Below, piece after piece: positions 24,330 to 33,147 of a stretch of DNA of 64,000 nucleotides. The stretch covers positions 1,080,269 to 1,144,268 of the forward strand of contig NZ_LT860099.1 of NCBI RefSeq assembly GCF_900184995.1, in the 5' to 3' direction. A model generated the notes under the pieces. The model ran no database searches and was not told the origin of the DNA. It worked only from the letters and a program-made list of their open reading frames with translations. This DNA is from Konateibacter massiliensis (GTDB lineage: Bacteria; Bacillota; Clostridia; Lachnospirales; Lachnospiraceae). Within the stretch, counting starts at the first letter, position 1. Each line of letters opens with the position of its first letter. Made by a program: the position numbers and the translations under genes.

Positions 24330-25130
24330 TTAAATCCTCTGAAAAATTGGCTTTCTATTCTCAAAAACAGTAATATACTGAAAACCTACTTCCCTCAAAA
24401 TATCCTGCCCTTGCCTGATTGTAACGCCCAGATGCTCCGTTTTATGAGCGTCTGTCCCTACCGTAACAATCTCTCCGCCGCAATCATGATAGAGCTTTAG
24501 CACCGAAAGAGGCGGCATCGTTTCATTCATCTCCTGCAGCAGCCCTGATGTATTTACCTCAATTCCCTTCCCTCTTTCCGTCACAATGCCAAAAAGCCTT
24601 CGAAAGCCCTCCTCATAGCGGGTCAAATCAAGCCGAATTCCTTCTCTTTGATACATGTACCTAAGCGGATAGGTGAGATGTCCCAAAACATCATAGTCAT
24701 AGTTAGCCGCCAGTTCAATTAAGCTGTCCAAATACTCCTCATATACCTGATAGCAATCCAGCTTCTTAAAATCATACTCATATACGTCGATATCATCCTT
24801 TATATTATGGACGGAGCCTATGACAAAATCCAGAGGATTTTCCTCCAAAAACCTCTTGCTCTCCTTTGGATTTGCCTGTGGCTGTCCAAGCTCTGCCCCT
24901 TTTCGGATAATCAGTCTGCCCGCAAACTTCTCCTTTACTCTCTCGATTTCCTGATATAAGGGCTTACAGTCCAAAATATGCTCATATTCCCTGTTGCTGA
25001 AAATATCCATATGATCCGTCAGGGCAATTTCATTTAGCCCAATCTCTATCGCCTTATTGCAAATATCCTCTATCTCTTCTGTTCCATCAAAGGAATACTT
25101 TGTATGAACATGATAATCCGCTAAATACAT
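24330..25130 (-). CDS. PHP-domain phosphatase (histidinol-phosphatase family)
   Basis: A 266-residue PHP-fold metallophosphatase. Three metal-binding clusters are visible: ADYHVHTKYS at the start, ALTDHMDIF near residue 50, and GTDAHK near the end, with GSVHN and GHLTYP between. This is the HisK-type monofunctional family, which hydrolyses L-histidinol phosphate in Bacillus, but no other his gene is adjacent, and similar proteins have other phosphoester substrates. I start at the third Met (25130), where GAGGTACGGT gives a proper ribosome site; the frame opens at 25166. Confidence 0.85.
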   Translation of the reverse strand: MYLADYHVHTKYSFDGTEEIEDICNKAIEIGLNEIALTDHMDIFSNREYEHILDCKPLYQEIERVKEKFAGRLIIRKGAELGQPQANPKESKRFLEENPLDFVIGSVHNIKDDIDVYEYDFKKLDCYQVYEEYLDSLIELAANYDYDVLGHLTYPLRYMYQREGIRLDLTRYEEGFRRLFGIVTERGKGIEVNTSGLLQEMNETMPPLSVLKLYHDCGGEIVTVGTDAHKTEHLGVTIRQGQDILREVGFQYITVFENRKPIFQRI

Positions 25131-25192
25131 ACCGTACCTCATACCTTTCTTATACCGTGAAATCAAAGCTCTTCTGATTTTGTTTTAATTTG

Positions 25193-25221
25193 ATTATATA
25201 CCAACTTACAAGACTCTGCAA
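25193..25221 (-). promoter_or_regulatory. Sigma-A promoter for PHP phosphatase
   Basis: Minus strand: TTGCAG (25221-25216), 17-base spacer, TATAAT (25198-25193). The start is near 25186. Confidence 0.65.
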
Positions 25222-25315
25222 TCTGCTCGGGTGTAAAGTAACAACTTCTACTCCACGAGATACGCATAATATCTTGTGCCAGAATAAGTGCAAAGCACCT
25301 TTTGACACTCTAATC

Positions 25316-25348
25316 ATCATAGGAAATTACAAAGCAATTTCCTATGAT
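25316..25348 (-). other. 13-bp perfect hairpin beyond exporter operon
   Basis: ATCATAGGAAATT (25316-25328) pairs perfectly with AATTTCCTATGAT (25336-25348) over a 7-base loop. It lies directly past the terminator of the ABC export operon on the minus strand and may be a second back-up terminator or a 3'-end protecting stem. Confidence 0.6.
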
Positions 25349-25353
25349 ATAAA

Positions 25354-25388
25354 AAACCGCCGTGAACTTCAAAACGTCACGACGGTTT
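25354..25388 (-). terminator. Terminator of the ABC export operon
   Basis: AAACCGTCGTGA and TCACGGCGGTTT (minus strand) form a 12-position stem with one mismatch, followed by TTTTTT. It is 23 bases past the ATPase stop. Confidence 0.8.
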
Positions 25389-25410
25389 ATATTTTACACG
25401 CTATGTAATT

Positions 25411-26082
25411 TTATTCAAACATTTCACCATCAATAATTCGCACGATACGCTTGGCATTTTCGGCTACGGACAAATCATGGGTAATCATAATAATTGTATT
25501 TCCCATCTCATTCAGCTTCCTAAATAAGCCCAAAACCTCCTGGCCTGTATTTCTGTCCAAGGCTCCTGTCGGCTCATCTGCAAGCAAAATAGCCGGATTT
25601 CCAACCAATGCCCTCGCAATCGCCACACGCTGCTGCTGTCCGCCTGACAGTTCACTTGGCTTATGCTTTAATCGCTTATCCAGACCGAGCATCTCAATCG
25701 TCTCTCTGCACTCCTCCTCCGCCTGCGTATGACTCTTTCCGCGGACCAGAAGAGGCATAATAATATTTTGCATTACCGTGTAGGTTGGTATCAGATGATA
25801 CTTCTGAAAAATAAATCCTATTTCATGATTTCTTATCTTCGTCAGATTTTTTTCCTTTGTTTCATGTATCGGCAATGAGTTTAGAAAATATTCTCCTGTA
25901 TCCGCTACATCCATGCAGCCGATAATATTCATAAGTGTTGATTTTCCCGAGCCGGAGGGTCCAAGTATTGCCAGATAGTCTCCTTTTTCCACCTCAAGGT
26001 TAATGTTTTTCAACACTTCCAGTCTTTCATTTCCAACGTCATACCCTTTGCATACGTCCTTTATCTTAATCATTACTTCCAT
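25411..26082 (-). CDS. MacB/LolD-type ABC transporter ATPase
   Basis: ATP-binding subunit for a FtsX-fold export permease. The 223 residues contain Walker A GPSGSGKST, Q-loop FIFQKYHLIP, signature LSGGQQQRVAIARAL, Walker B ILLADEPTGALD and the switch His in MITHD; the FQ(K)YHL and PTGALD forms are typical of the MacB/LolD/YknY group. The frame extends upstream to 26133, inside the lipoprotein gene, so I start at 26082 (MEVMIKIKD), four bases after that stop. It is the last gene of the four-gene operon. Confidence 0.94.
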   Translation of the reverse strand: MEVMIKIKDVCKGYDVGNERLEVLKNINLEVEKGDYLAILGPSGSGKSTLMNIIGCMDVADTGEYFLNSLPIHETKEKNLTKIRNHEIGFIFQKYHLIPTYTVMQNIIMPLLVRGKSHTQAEEECRETIEMLGLDKRLKHKPSELSGGQQQRVAIARALVGNPAILLADEPTGALDRNTGQEVLGLFRKLNEMGNTIIMITHDLSVAENAKRIVRIIDGEMFE

Positions 26083-26086
26083 GCGA

Positions 26087-27001
26087 TTACCCCACAATAT
26101 ATATGGCAACAATAACATCTTCGCCATCTTCATTTTTTTCTGTCACAATTTTCAGTGTATTATCAACTGCAATTCTGGAAAATGTTGTAACCGTTCCTAG
26201 AAGCGTTGTGACCGGTGTTCCGACCGGTATGGTGGTTGTCATCTCTTCACCTGTCAAGGTGTACATCGTTATCTGTTGTTGAGACTCCTTCTCTGAAGTC
26301 TCTCCATCCTCCGAAGTATCTCCGGACCAATCACCTCTTGACGGCATATCTCCTGATGGCATGTCACCAGACGGCATGTCGCCTGATGGCGTACCACCTG
26401 ACGGCATGGAAGCTTGTTCCGTACTTCCTGCTGTTGCTGTACTTGCAGTCTGGTCACTGCTTCCTGCTGTTGCTGTGCTTGCGGCCTGGTCACTGCTTCC
26501 TGCTTCTCCTGTGCTTGCGGTCTGGTCACTGCTTCCTGTTTCTCCTGTGCTTGCAGATTGGCTATCACTTGAGGTTGTGCTGCCTGACTGCTTCCTTACT
26601 CCTGACTTCTGACTATTCTCCGTTGCAGTACTGTCCGATTGGCTTTCGTCTGTTTGCGCCGTACCTGCAGATTGGTCGCTGCTTACCGCCACATCTGCGT
26701 CTGTAGGCTGTTCACCGCCTTCCACGACTGCTTCACTGTCACCTGTTGCAGCTTCCGTATCCTGCTCTGTGCCACTTCCCTGCCCTCGCATCTGCTGCTT
26801 CATTTCCGTTTCATCCACTTCTTCCGCCAGAGCAAGCGTAATTTCATTTCCATAGATGGCTGTCACCTGAGCAATAACAAGATTTTGATTGCTTTCCAAT
26901 TCAAGTTCTCCGTCCAGAGCCTTATTGCCCGTACTGTTGCTGTCACCACAGCCTGTTATAACAAGAATACATATACATAAAATGGCTGTTAATCTCTTCA
27001 T
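26087..27001 (-). CDS. Repeat-rich secreted lipoprotein of exporter operon
   Basis: A 304-residue lipoprotein: signal peptide with lipobox VITGC near residue 18, then a folded N-part (residues about 40-70), a long Ser/Thr/Gly/Gln-rich middle and a beta-rich C-terminal part (YTLTGEEMTTTIPVGTPVTT). The middle holds four 12-residue repeats of GSSDQTAST(G/A)(E/T)A and, after them, PSGDM repeats. It lies between permease and ATPase genes of a MacAB-like operon, so it is likely an extracytoplasmic accessory subunit. I start at the second Met (27001), where AGGAG is well placed. I know no family for it. Confidence 0.75.
   Translation of the reverse strand: MKRLTAILCICILVITGCGDSNSTGNKALDGELELESNQNLVIAQVTAIYGNEITLALAEEVDETEMKQQMRGQGSGTEQDTEAATGDSEAVVEGGEQPTDADVAVSSDQSAGTAQTDESQSDSTATENSQKSGVRKQSGSTTSSDSQSASTGETGSSDQTASTGEAGSSDQAASTATAGSSDQTASTATAGSTEQASMPSGGTPSGDMPSGDMPSGDMPSRGDWSGDTSEDGETSEKESQQQITMYTLTGEEMTTTIPVGTPVTTLLGTVTTFSRIAVDNTLKIVTEKNEDGEDVIVAIYIVG
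26342..26408 (-). repeat. 15-base tandem repeats encoding PSGDM
   Basis: Four to five consecutive 15-base units in the lipoprotein gene encode PSGGT-PSGDM-PSGDM-PSGDM. Third-position changes differ between units, so the repeats are old enough to have drifted or are under protein-level selection. Confidence 0.8.
26415..26565 (-). repeat. 36-base tandem repeats encoding GSSDQTAST units
   Basis: Four units of 36 bases (12 codons). The shared core TGGTCACTGCTTCCTG starts at 26451, 26487 and 26523, exactly 36 bases apart, and a degenerate unit lies at each end. They encode a Ser/Thr/Ala/Gln-rich linker, a likely site of length variation between strains. Confidence 0.85.
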
Positions 27002-27012
27002 CTCCATATCTC

Positions 27013-28416
27013 CTATTCTTCGCTTAATGCCTCTACTGGCACTAAGTTAGATGCCTTGAGAGCCGGATAAAAGCCAAATAATGTTCCTGTTAATATTGCA
27101 AACAGCACCGCAATGATATCTCCCGCAAGAGATGCCTCCACGCGGACTCCGAACATTTCCACAAGCGGAATTACAAGAAAGCTTACAACTACGCCGAGAA
27201 CACCTCCGAGTGTACTGATAAATGCGGCCTCCAGCAAAAACTCCACCAGAATATCCTTCTTCGAGCAGCCAATCGCTTTCAGAATACCGATTTCCTTTGT
27301 TCTCTCCTTGACGGAAACAAATAATACATTCATAATTCCGATGCCGCCAACGATAAATACAATACTTGCCATCGCAGCAAGGAGCATGGTCAGTGTATTG
27401 GAAGAGGATTTTGCTGCCTCCATCTTACTTCCCGCATCCGTAATTGTAAATTCTGCATTCGGATAGGTTTCCGCCAGTACGCTCTCAATATTTTCCACAA
27501 CTGTGTCAACGTTGTTGACATCCTCCGCAATTACAGTAATTGTAGGGCTTACATCGGTTCCTGTGATATACTTGGTCGCTGTATTGTATGGAACAAAAAT
27601 TGCCTCATCCGGACTGATACCCGAGGATACTGTTCCCATTTGTGCCAGAACACCGTTTACCACATACGGTCTTTCATCTATGTATATCGTGCTGTCATAG
27701 GCATCCATTGCGCTTCCGAATATTTCCGTTGCCAGCGTATATCCGATGATACAAATCTTTTCTTTATTTTCATTATTGCCGTCTGTTATAAAATCTCCGA
27801 TTTCCATAGACAGGTTGCTCATGCTTGCATAATTGCTCTGAACACCGGCAACTGTATAAGAGGTTTCCTCTTCCAGTTCACCGCCTGTCACAGTGCTTTT
27901 TGTTGTAAGTGATATTGTTACATCTTCTATCCCCGGCACAAAAACCTGTAAATCATCTACATCATCTTCGCTGAGCGTTATTTTTTCCTGATTTAGCATG
28001 GAATCTTCAAAACTTCCCATTCCACCGCCTATCATAAATCCACTGTCGCCGCCCATGGAAGGCATTCCCCCTCCAAAAGAGCTGCTGCCACCGGAGGAAC
28101 TGCTGCCTCCTGACGGCATTCCTCCTCCGCCTGAGGGCATCCCGCCTCCTGACGGCATTCCTCCGCCGCCGCCAAATCCGCTCTCCATACTGCCTCCGGA
28201 AGAGCTTTCATCATCCACCGCATAAGAAATGTCAATTGCTCCGGCATTTAAATTCTTAAACTGGTCCGCCACTTCCATCTGCCCGCCACGTCCTACGGCA
28301 ATTACCATAACGATGGTTGCAGCCCCTACTATAATACCTACAGAGGTAAGCAGTACCTTGAATTTATTTTGTACGATATTAAGCCAGACAATTCTGATTA
28401 GTTCGCTTAATGTCAC
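27013..28416 (-). CDS. MacB/YknZ-type ABC export permease
   Basis: A 467-residue FtsX-fold permease: first transmembrane helix near residues 20-42, a large extracytoplasmic MacB domain, and three C-terminal helices (from SNTLTMLLAAMASIVFIVGGIGIMN). The SVKERTKEIGILKAIG and coupling-helix motifs are typical. Within the outer domain, residues about 72-130, sits a Gly/Ser/Met/Pro-rich insertion containing GGGMPSGGGMPSGGGGMPSG, absent from canonical MacB. It overlaps the adaptor gene by four bases (ATGA), so translation is coupled. The operon layout resembles YknWXYZ/MacAB. Confidence 0.92.
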   Translation of the reverse strand: MTLSELIRIVWLNIVQNKFKVLLTSVGIIVGAATIVMVIAVGRGGQMEVADQFKNLNAGAIDISYAVDDESSSGGSMESGFGGGGGMPSGGGMPSGGGGMPSGGSSSSGGSSSFGGGMPSMGGDSGFMIGGGMGSFEDSMLNQEKITLSEDDVDDLQVFVPGIEDVTISLTTKSTVTGGELEEETSYTVAGVQSNYASMSNLSMEIGDFITDGNNENKEKICIIGYTLATEIFGSAMDAYDSTIYIDERPYVVNGVLAQMGTVSSGISPDEAIFVPYNTATKYITGTDVSPTITVIAEDVNNVDTVVENIESVLAETYPNAEFTITDAGSKMEAAKSSSNTLTMLLAAMASIVFIVGGIGIMNVLFVSVKERTKEIGILKAIGCSKKDILVEFLLEAAFISTLGGVLGVVVSFLVIPLVEMFGVRVEASLAGDIIAVLFAILTGTLFGFYPALKASNLVPVEALSEE

Positions 28417-30380
28417 TCTGATTTCACCTGACTTTCGATTAGTGCTGTTTCACCTTCTGTTAATCCGCTTACAATTTCCACGTTGCTGCCATCTGAAAAT
28501 CCTGTTGTTACCTCACGTTTTTCAATGTTACCTGCGCTGTCTTTTACCTTTACATAAGTTTTGGTATCCTCTGTGATAATCGCCTTATTCGAAACATAGA
28601 GCACATTATCCATCTCTTTCGTTATAAAGGTGACATTTGCAGTCATTCCGGAATACAGTGCAGAGACATCCCCGTTCACCTGAACCGTTACAGCGTAACT
28701 TACCGTAGAAGAACGCTCAGAGGTTGGGCTTGTCGCAATTTCCGCAACCGTTCCTTCATATGTAGTTCCTGTGTATGCGGTAAAATCAATATTAACTGAG
28801 TCTCCTACTGCAATAGCTGCCACATCCTCCTGATCGACAGATACACTGATTGTCACATCTTCTGGGTTTCCATATGTTACAATGGCAGTGGCAGAAGAAA
28901 TTTCATCACCTACTGCATATCCAACTGACACAATGGTTCCCGCAAAGTCAGCTTTCACGATACCGTCCACTACCAATGCATTAAAGTGATCCAGTGCTTC
29001 CTGTGCCTCTTCGAGTGTTTCCTCTGCATCGGTCACATCATCATCAATTCCGTTTGTTTCAATATCATACAAGGTACTTGCATTATTACTTGTAATCTGG
29101 TCTTCCTTCAAGGCTTCCTCTGCATCAATAAGACCCGTCGTCTGATCCGCCACTGCCTTATCATAAGATGCCTTTAATGAATCATATTCTTGTTCCTTTT
29201 CTGCCAATGCAGTCTCGCCTTGCGCTACCATCTCATTGTAAGATGCTAAGCCTGCCTCATAGCTGTCATAGGCAGAGGAATAACTGGATTTTGCAGCTGA
29301 CAGATTGCTCTTTGCTGTCGCGTAGCTTTCCTTTGCTGTTTTATAGCTTGCATTTGCCGTCTCATAATCGGCACTGACCTTCTCATATTCTGCCTTTAAT
29401 TCGTCTAATGTCTTTTCGTTTGTCTGCGTTGCATCATAGCTGCTAATCTGAGTTTTTAAGACTTCTGCCTGTGCCTTTAAATCTGCTGCCTGTGTCTTTA
29501 GATCTGCCACCTGTGTTTTTAGGGTTGCCGCTTCCTCTTTGTACTGGCTGATTAACGCTTCATATTTATCTACATTCGCAATTAATTCATCGATTTTATA
29601 TTCTTCGTAATATTTTTCATTCCAATCCTCGGTAAAGGTCGAAACCTCATCCTCCCAATCTGCAATGGCATCCGATGCATCATCTACTGCATCCTCCAAA
29701 TCCTGTGCTGTCTTATTGTAGCCAGCCGATGAAGTAGATCCGATTGCTGTGTTGGATTTATAAGTATAGTCTGCTGAATTCTGCGCTAGCGCTCTCTCAA
29801 TGTTTTCGTTTTCCACGTTGAGCTGTGCTGTTTTAACAGCGGCTTCCAGGTATTTTAATACCTTTTGATAGCTCTTGTCGGTAACCTTTAAAATCTGGTC
29901 CCCCTCACTCACCGACTGGCTGGATGCCACATAGATTTCCTCTACCTCCAATGCAGGAGCCGAAGAGCTTGACGAGCTTGATGTACTTCCTGAACTGCTT
30001 CCCGTCGTACTGCTGGAGGTTCCCGTTGTACCGGAACTGCTTGTGGAAGAGCTGCCTGATGTGCTGCTGGTAGATTGGGTTACCGATACCGCATCCACAT
30101 CATAATCAAGTGTCTCGGTTCCGATGGAAGTATTTCCACTCTCCGTGATACCGACTGTCAAATTTCCATATTGCACCTGTGTTTCCTTGTAAACTACATT
30201 TTCTTCATCTGACGATGAGGCAGAAGCATTTGCTGCCACAATTCCGCTTACCGCCAAAACAGCCGCGATACCTAAACTGATATATACCTTTTTATCTTTC
30301 TTTCCCAGCTTTTCCTTTACCGTGACTAATTTTTCTTTCATTTTTTCTGCTAGTTGCTTGACCTTAGTTTGTCCTGACAT
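28413..30380 (-). CDS. HlyD/MacA-type efflux adaptor with long coiled coil
   Basis: A 655-residue membrane-fusion protein: short basic cytoplasmic start, one transmembrane helix at about residues 32-50, lipoyl/beta-barrel halves, and a long coiled-coil hairpin between (about residues 170-460; heptads rich in Ala, Glu and Lys, with repeats such as LKTQVADLKTQAADLKAQAE). An unusual stretch of Ser/Gly/Thr only, some 50 residues long, lies at about 105-145 inside the N-terminal lipoyl half. No outer membrane exists here, so it presumably spans to the cell wall or shapes the permease vestibule. It leads the operon. A weak promoter (TTGCAA, 18 bases, TATGAT) may precede it. Confidence 0.9.
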   Translation of the reverse strand: MSGQTKVKQLAEKMKEKLVTVKEKLGKKDKKVYISLGIAAVLAVSGIVAANASASSSDEENVVYKETQVQYGNLTVGITESGNTSIGTETLDYDVDAVSVTQSTSSTSGSSSTSSSGTTGTSSSTTGSSSGSTSSSSSSSAPALEVEEIYVASSQSVSEGDQILKVTDKSYQKVLKYLEAAVKTAQLNVENENIERALAQNSADYTYKSNTAIGSTSSAGYNKTAQDLEDAVDDASDAIADWEDEVSTFTEDWNEKYYEEYKIDELIANVDKYEALISQYKEEAATLKTQVADLKTQAADLKAQAEVLKTQISSYDATQTNEKTLDELKAEYEKVSADYETANASYKTAKESYATAKSNLSAAKSSYSSAYDSYEAGLASYNEMVAQGETALAEKEQEYDSLKASYDKAVADQTTGLIDAEEALKEDQITSNNASTLYDIETNGIDDDVTDAEETLEEAQEALDHFNALVVDGIVKADFAGTIVSVGYAVGDEISSATAIVTYGNPEDVTISVSVDQEDVAAIAVGDSVNIDFTAYTGTTYEGTVAEIATSPTSERSSTVSYAVTVQVNGDVSALYSGMTANVTFITKEMDNVLYVSNKAIITEDTKTYVKVKDSAGNIEKREVTTGFSDGSNVEIVSGLTEGETALIESQVKSE

Positions 30381-30547
30381 AGTGACCTCCCTGTGTTATC
30401 ATAATTAAATTAAGGTTAGCATTGCAATGTGATTGTTAGGTGATAAAAATGTGCAATCATTGTTAATTCTTGGCTATATAAGCTGTCTTACGCAATACTC
30501 CTCCTCTATTCCAGGTGGCAAAAGTGCACCGTAACCTCCCAAGAATC

Positions 30548-30580
30548 AAAAGAAGCTCCGCCTAAGCGAAACTTCTTTTT
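30548..30580 (-). terminator. Terminator after pnp
   Basis: On the minus strand AAGAAGTTTCGC pairs with GCGGAGCTTCTT (one wobble), followed by TTTGATT. It is about 15 bases past the pnp stop. Confidence 0.65.
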
Positions 30581-30592
30581 TATATCTATCTT

Positions 30593-32680
30593 TTATTCTG
30601 CTAAATCCTTCATGCTCAAGTTAATTCTTCCCATCTTGTCCACTTCGATTACTTTTACAGTGACAACGTCTCCGATGTTTACCACATCCTCTACCTTGTT
30701 CACACGCTCCTTGGACAGCTTGGAAATATGAATTAAACCGTCTTTGTTCGGCGCAAGCTCAACGAACGCACCAAACTGCATAATTCTTACAACCTTACCA
30801 GTCATTATCTGACCTGCTTCAATATCGGTTACAATAGCCAAGATTATCTCTTTTGCTCTTGCAATTCCTTCTTCCTCAATACCACAGATTGAAACTCTTC
30901 CGTCATCCGTAATATCAATCTTAACTCCGGTTTCCTCAATAATCTTATTGATGGTCTTTCCCTTCTGTCCGATTATTTCACTAATCTTGGAAGGATCAAC
31001 CTGAAGCTGAATAATCTTCGGAGCATACTTTCCTACTTCCGCTCTTGGTTCTGCGATGGCAGGAATCAGAACCTCATTTAAGATAAAGGTTCTTGCTTCT
31101 TTTGTTTTCCTGATTGCTTCTTCAATAATCGGTCTGGTCAGTCCATGAATCTTGATATCCATCTGGATTGCGGTAATACCGTCATGTGTACCTGCTACCT
31201 TAAAGTCCATGTCGCCGAAGAAATCTTCAAGTCCCTGAATATCAGTCAAAACAAGATAATCATCGTCGGTATCTCCTGTCACAAGACCTGTTGAAATACC
31301 TGCAACCGGCTTTTTAATCGGAACACCCGCTGCCATCAAGGACAATGTAGACGCACATACACTTGCCTGTGAGGTTGAGCCGTTTGACTCAAAAGTCTCG
31401 GATACCGTTCTGATTGCATATGGAAATTCCTCTTCGCTTGGAAGTACAGGAAGTAACGCTTTCTCTGCTAACGCACCATGTCCGATTTCACGACGTCCCG
31501 GTCCTCTGGAAGGCTTTGTCTCACCTACGGAGTAGGATGGGAAGTTATAGTGGTGCATATATCTCTTTGTTTTTTCTGCCTCATCTAAACCATCAATTCT
31601 CTGTGCATCCGATAATGGTGCCAAAGTTGTGATGGTACAAATCTGAGTCTGTCCGCGTGTAAACATACCGGAACCATGTACTCTTGGTATAATATCAATT
31701 TCAGCAGAAAGCTTTCTGATTTCATCGATTGCTCTTCCGTCCGGTCTCTTCTGATCCTTTAAAATCATTTTACGAACAGTCTTCTTCTGATACTGGTACA
31801 ATGCCTCATCCACAAGCGGAAGCCATTCTTCCTTCTCTGCAAATGCTTCATTGAATTTATCTCTGATCTTTCTGATATTTTCTTCTCTAACCTGCTTTAC
31901 ATCTGTAAACACCGCTGTTTCCATTTCTTCCGGTGTCACAATTTCCTTCATTGCTGCAAATAATTCCTCCGGAATTGCACAGCTTTCATAGGAATGCTTC
32001 TCTTTTCCGCACTCTGCCACGATTTGATTGATAAACTCAATTACCTTCTGGTTCACTTCGTGTGCTGCGAAAATAGCTTCTATCATTTTATCCTCCGGCA
32101 CTTCATTTGCACCGGCTTCAATCATAATTACCTTCTCACTTGTAGAAGCAACCGTAAGCTGTAAATCAGAGGTTGCCTTCTGCGCTGCGTTTGGATTAAA
32201 TACAAACTCTCCCTCAACTAAGCCCACCTGTGTCGTTGCACAAGGACCGTCAAACGGAATATCTGAAATTGCGGTCGCAATTGCAGAACCAAGCATTGCA
32301 GTCAATTCAGGGCTGCAATCCGGATCAACAGATAACACAAGGTTATTTAACGTAACATCATTTCTGTAATCCTTTGGGAACAACGGACGCATCGGTCTAT
32401 CGATTACTCTGGAGGTAAGAACTGCATTTTCAGATGCCTTTCCTTCTCTCTTATTAAATCCTCCCGGGATTTTTCCTACTGAATATAATTTCTCTTCATA
32501 TTCCACGCTTAGAGGAAAGAAATCAATTCCTTCTCTTGGCTTCTCAGAAGCTGTAGCGGTTGACAATACAACGGTGTCTCCATAGTGCATAAATGCTGCA
32601 CCGTTTGCCTGTGCTGCCACACGATTCACATCAACTGTCAGTGTTCTGCCAGCTAATTCCATTGAAAAACTCTTAAACAT
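30593..32680 (-). CDS. pnp: Polynucleotide phosphorylase
   Basis: 3'-5' phosphorolytic exoribonuclease of mRNA turnover. The 695 residues contain two RNase PH cores separated by an alpha domain, then KH (IGQKGKTINKIIEETG) and S1 (GKVVRIMQFGAFVELAPNKDGLIHISKL) domains. The start MFKSFSMELAGRTLTVDV at 32680 has AAGGAGATACAGT upstream; the frame opens at 32698. It follows rpsO, the classic rpsO-pnp pair. Between them lie the rpsO terminator and a long leader hairpin that may mediate autoregulation. Confidence 0.97.
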   Translation of the reverse strand: MFKSFSMELAGRTLTVDVNRVAAQANGAAFMHYGDTVVLSTATASEKPREGIDFFPLSVEYEEKLYSVGKIPGGFNKREGKASENAVLTSRVIDRPMRPLFPKDYRNDVTLNNLVLSVDPDCSPELTAMLGSAIATAISDIPFDGPCATTQVGLVEGEFVFNPNAAQKATSDLQLTVASTSEKVIMIEAGANEVPEDKMIEAIFAAHEVNQKVIEFINQIVAECGKEKHSYESCAIPEELFAAMKEIVTPEEMETAVFTDVKQVREENIRKIRDKFNEAFAEKEEWLPLVDEALYQYQKKTVRKMILKDQKRPDGRAIDEIRKLSAEIDIIPRVHGSGMFTRGQTQICTITTLAPLSDAQRIDGLDEAEKTKRYMHHYNFPSYSVGETKPSRGPGRREIGHGALAEKALLPVLPSEEEFPYAIRTVSETFESNGSTSQASVCASTLSLMAAGVPIKKPVAGISTGLVTGDTDDDYLVLTDIQGLEDFFGDMDFKVAGTHDGITAIQMDIKIHGLTRPIIEEAIRKTKEARTFILNEVLIPAIAEPRAEVGKYAPKIIQLQVDPSKISEIIGQKGKTINKIIEETGVKIDITDDGRVSICGIEEEGIARAKEIILAIVTDIEAGQIMTGKVVRIMQFGAFVELAPNKDGLIHISKLSKERVNKVEDVVNIGDVVTVKVIEVDKMGRINLSMKDLAE

Positions 32681-32715
32681 ACTGTATCTCCTTTTCATTT
32701 TAGTGGCAAAAGATA

Positions 32716-32771
32716 CCGAAACTACTGAAAAACATACTTTTCCTTAAAAATATCCTTTTCAGTGGTCTCGG
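32716..32771 (-). promoter_or_regulatory. Long stem-loop in the pnp leader
   Basis: On the minus strand CCGAGACCACTGAAAA pairs with TTTTCAGTAGTTTCGG over 16 positions (14 Watson-Crick, one G-U, one mismatch) with a 24-base loop, ending 36 bases before the ATG. E. coli pnp is autoregulated through RNase III cleavage of a comparable leader stem; a similar role here is inference. Confidence 0.6.
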
Positions 32772-32807
32772 GGACACTCCTTTGCCCATTCATTTTAATA
32801 TAAAATA

Positions 32808-32829
32808 TAGGGCGGATTTCTCCGCCCTA
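32808..32829 (-). terminator. Terminator or attenuator after rpsO
   Basis: A 9-bp GC-rich hairpin (TAGGGCGGA/TCCGCCCTA, loop GAAA on the minus strand) followed by TATTTTATATT. It is 20 bases past the rpsO stop and likely lowers read-through into pnp. Confidence 0.8.
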
Positions 32830-32849
32830 AGTTTACCATTTGGCAAAGA

Positions 32850-33116
32850 TTACTTTCTGAGTCCTAAACGCTCAATTAAAGTACGATATCTTTCGATATC
32901 TGTCTTCTTTAAATATGCAAGTAATCCTCTTCTTTGACCAACCATTTTGAAGAGACCTCTTCTGGAATGATGATCTTTGTTGTTAATCTTTAAATGCCCT
33001 GTGAGCTCATTGATTCTCTCAGACAAAATTGCAATCTGAACCTCAGGTGATCCTGTGTCTCCCTCTGTTCTTGCATAATTCTTGATAATTTCTGCTTTCT
33101 TTTCCTTTGAAATCAT
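32850..33116 (-). CDS. rpsO: 30S ribosomal protein S15
   Basis: The 88-residue primary 16S rRNA-binding protein of the central domain. The complete S15 pattern is visible ([34 protein letters not shown]). The ATG at 33116 follows AAGGAGG; the frame opens at 33176 but that extension overlaps the promoter. It is transcribed from a near-consensus promoter, with a hairpin terminator before pnp. Confidence 0.97.
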   Translation of the reverse strand: MISKEKKAEIIKNYARTEGDTGSPEVQIAILSERINELTGHLKINNKDHHSRRGLFKMVGQRRGLLAYLKKTDIERYRTLIERLGLRK

Positions 33117-33147
33117 GTTGATTTCCTCCTTCTTTTTAGACCGCCAT

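Noticed and set aside
25163-25267. Short minus-strand frame ending FTPEQIAESCKLVYNQIK
   Set aside because: It reads like the tail of a real protein, but it spans the PHP promoter boxes, has no ribosome site, and no matching upstream part was found. It may be a decayed fragment, too weak to call.
25190-25408. Plus-strand 72-codon frame through the hairpin region
   Set aside because: It crosses two hairpins and a terminator and has no recognisable domain or ribosome site; chance frame.
26215-26706. Long plus-strand frames opposite the lipoprotein gene
   Set aside because: Produced by the repetitive, stop-poor composition of the coding strand; Leu/Cys/His-rich, not protein-like.
28413-30380. 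Outer-membrane-linked MacA function for the adaptor
   Set aside because: The genome is clearly Gram-positive by sporulation and lipoprotein context; a TolC-like partner is not expected and none is seen.
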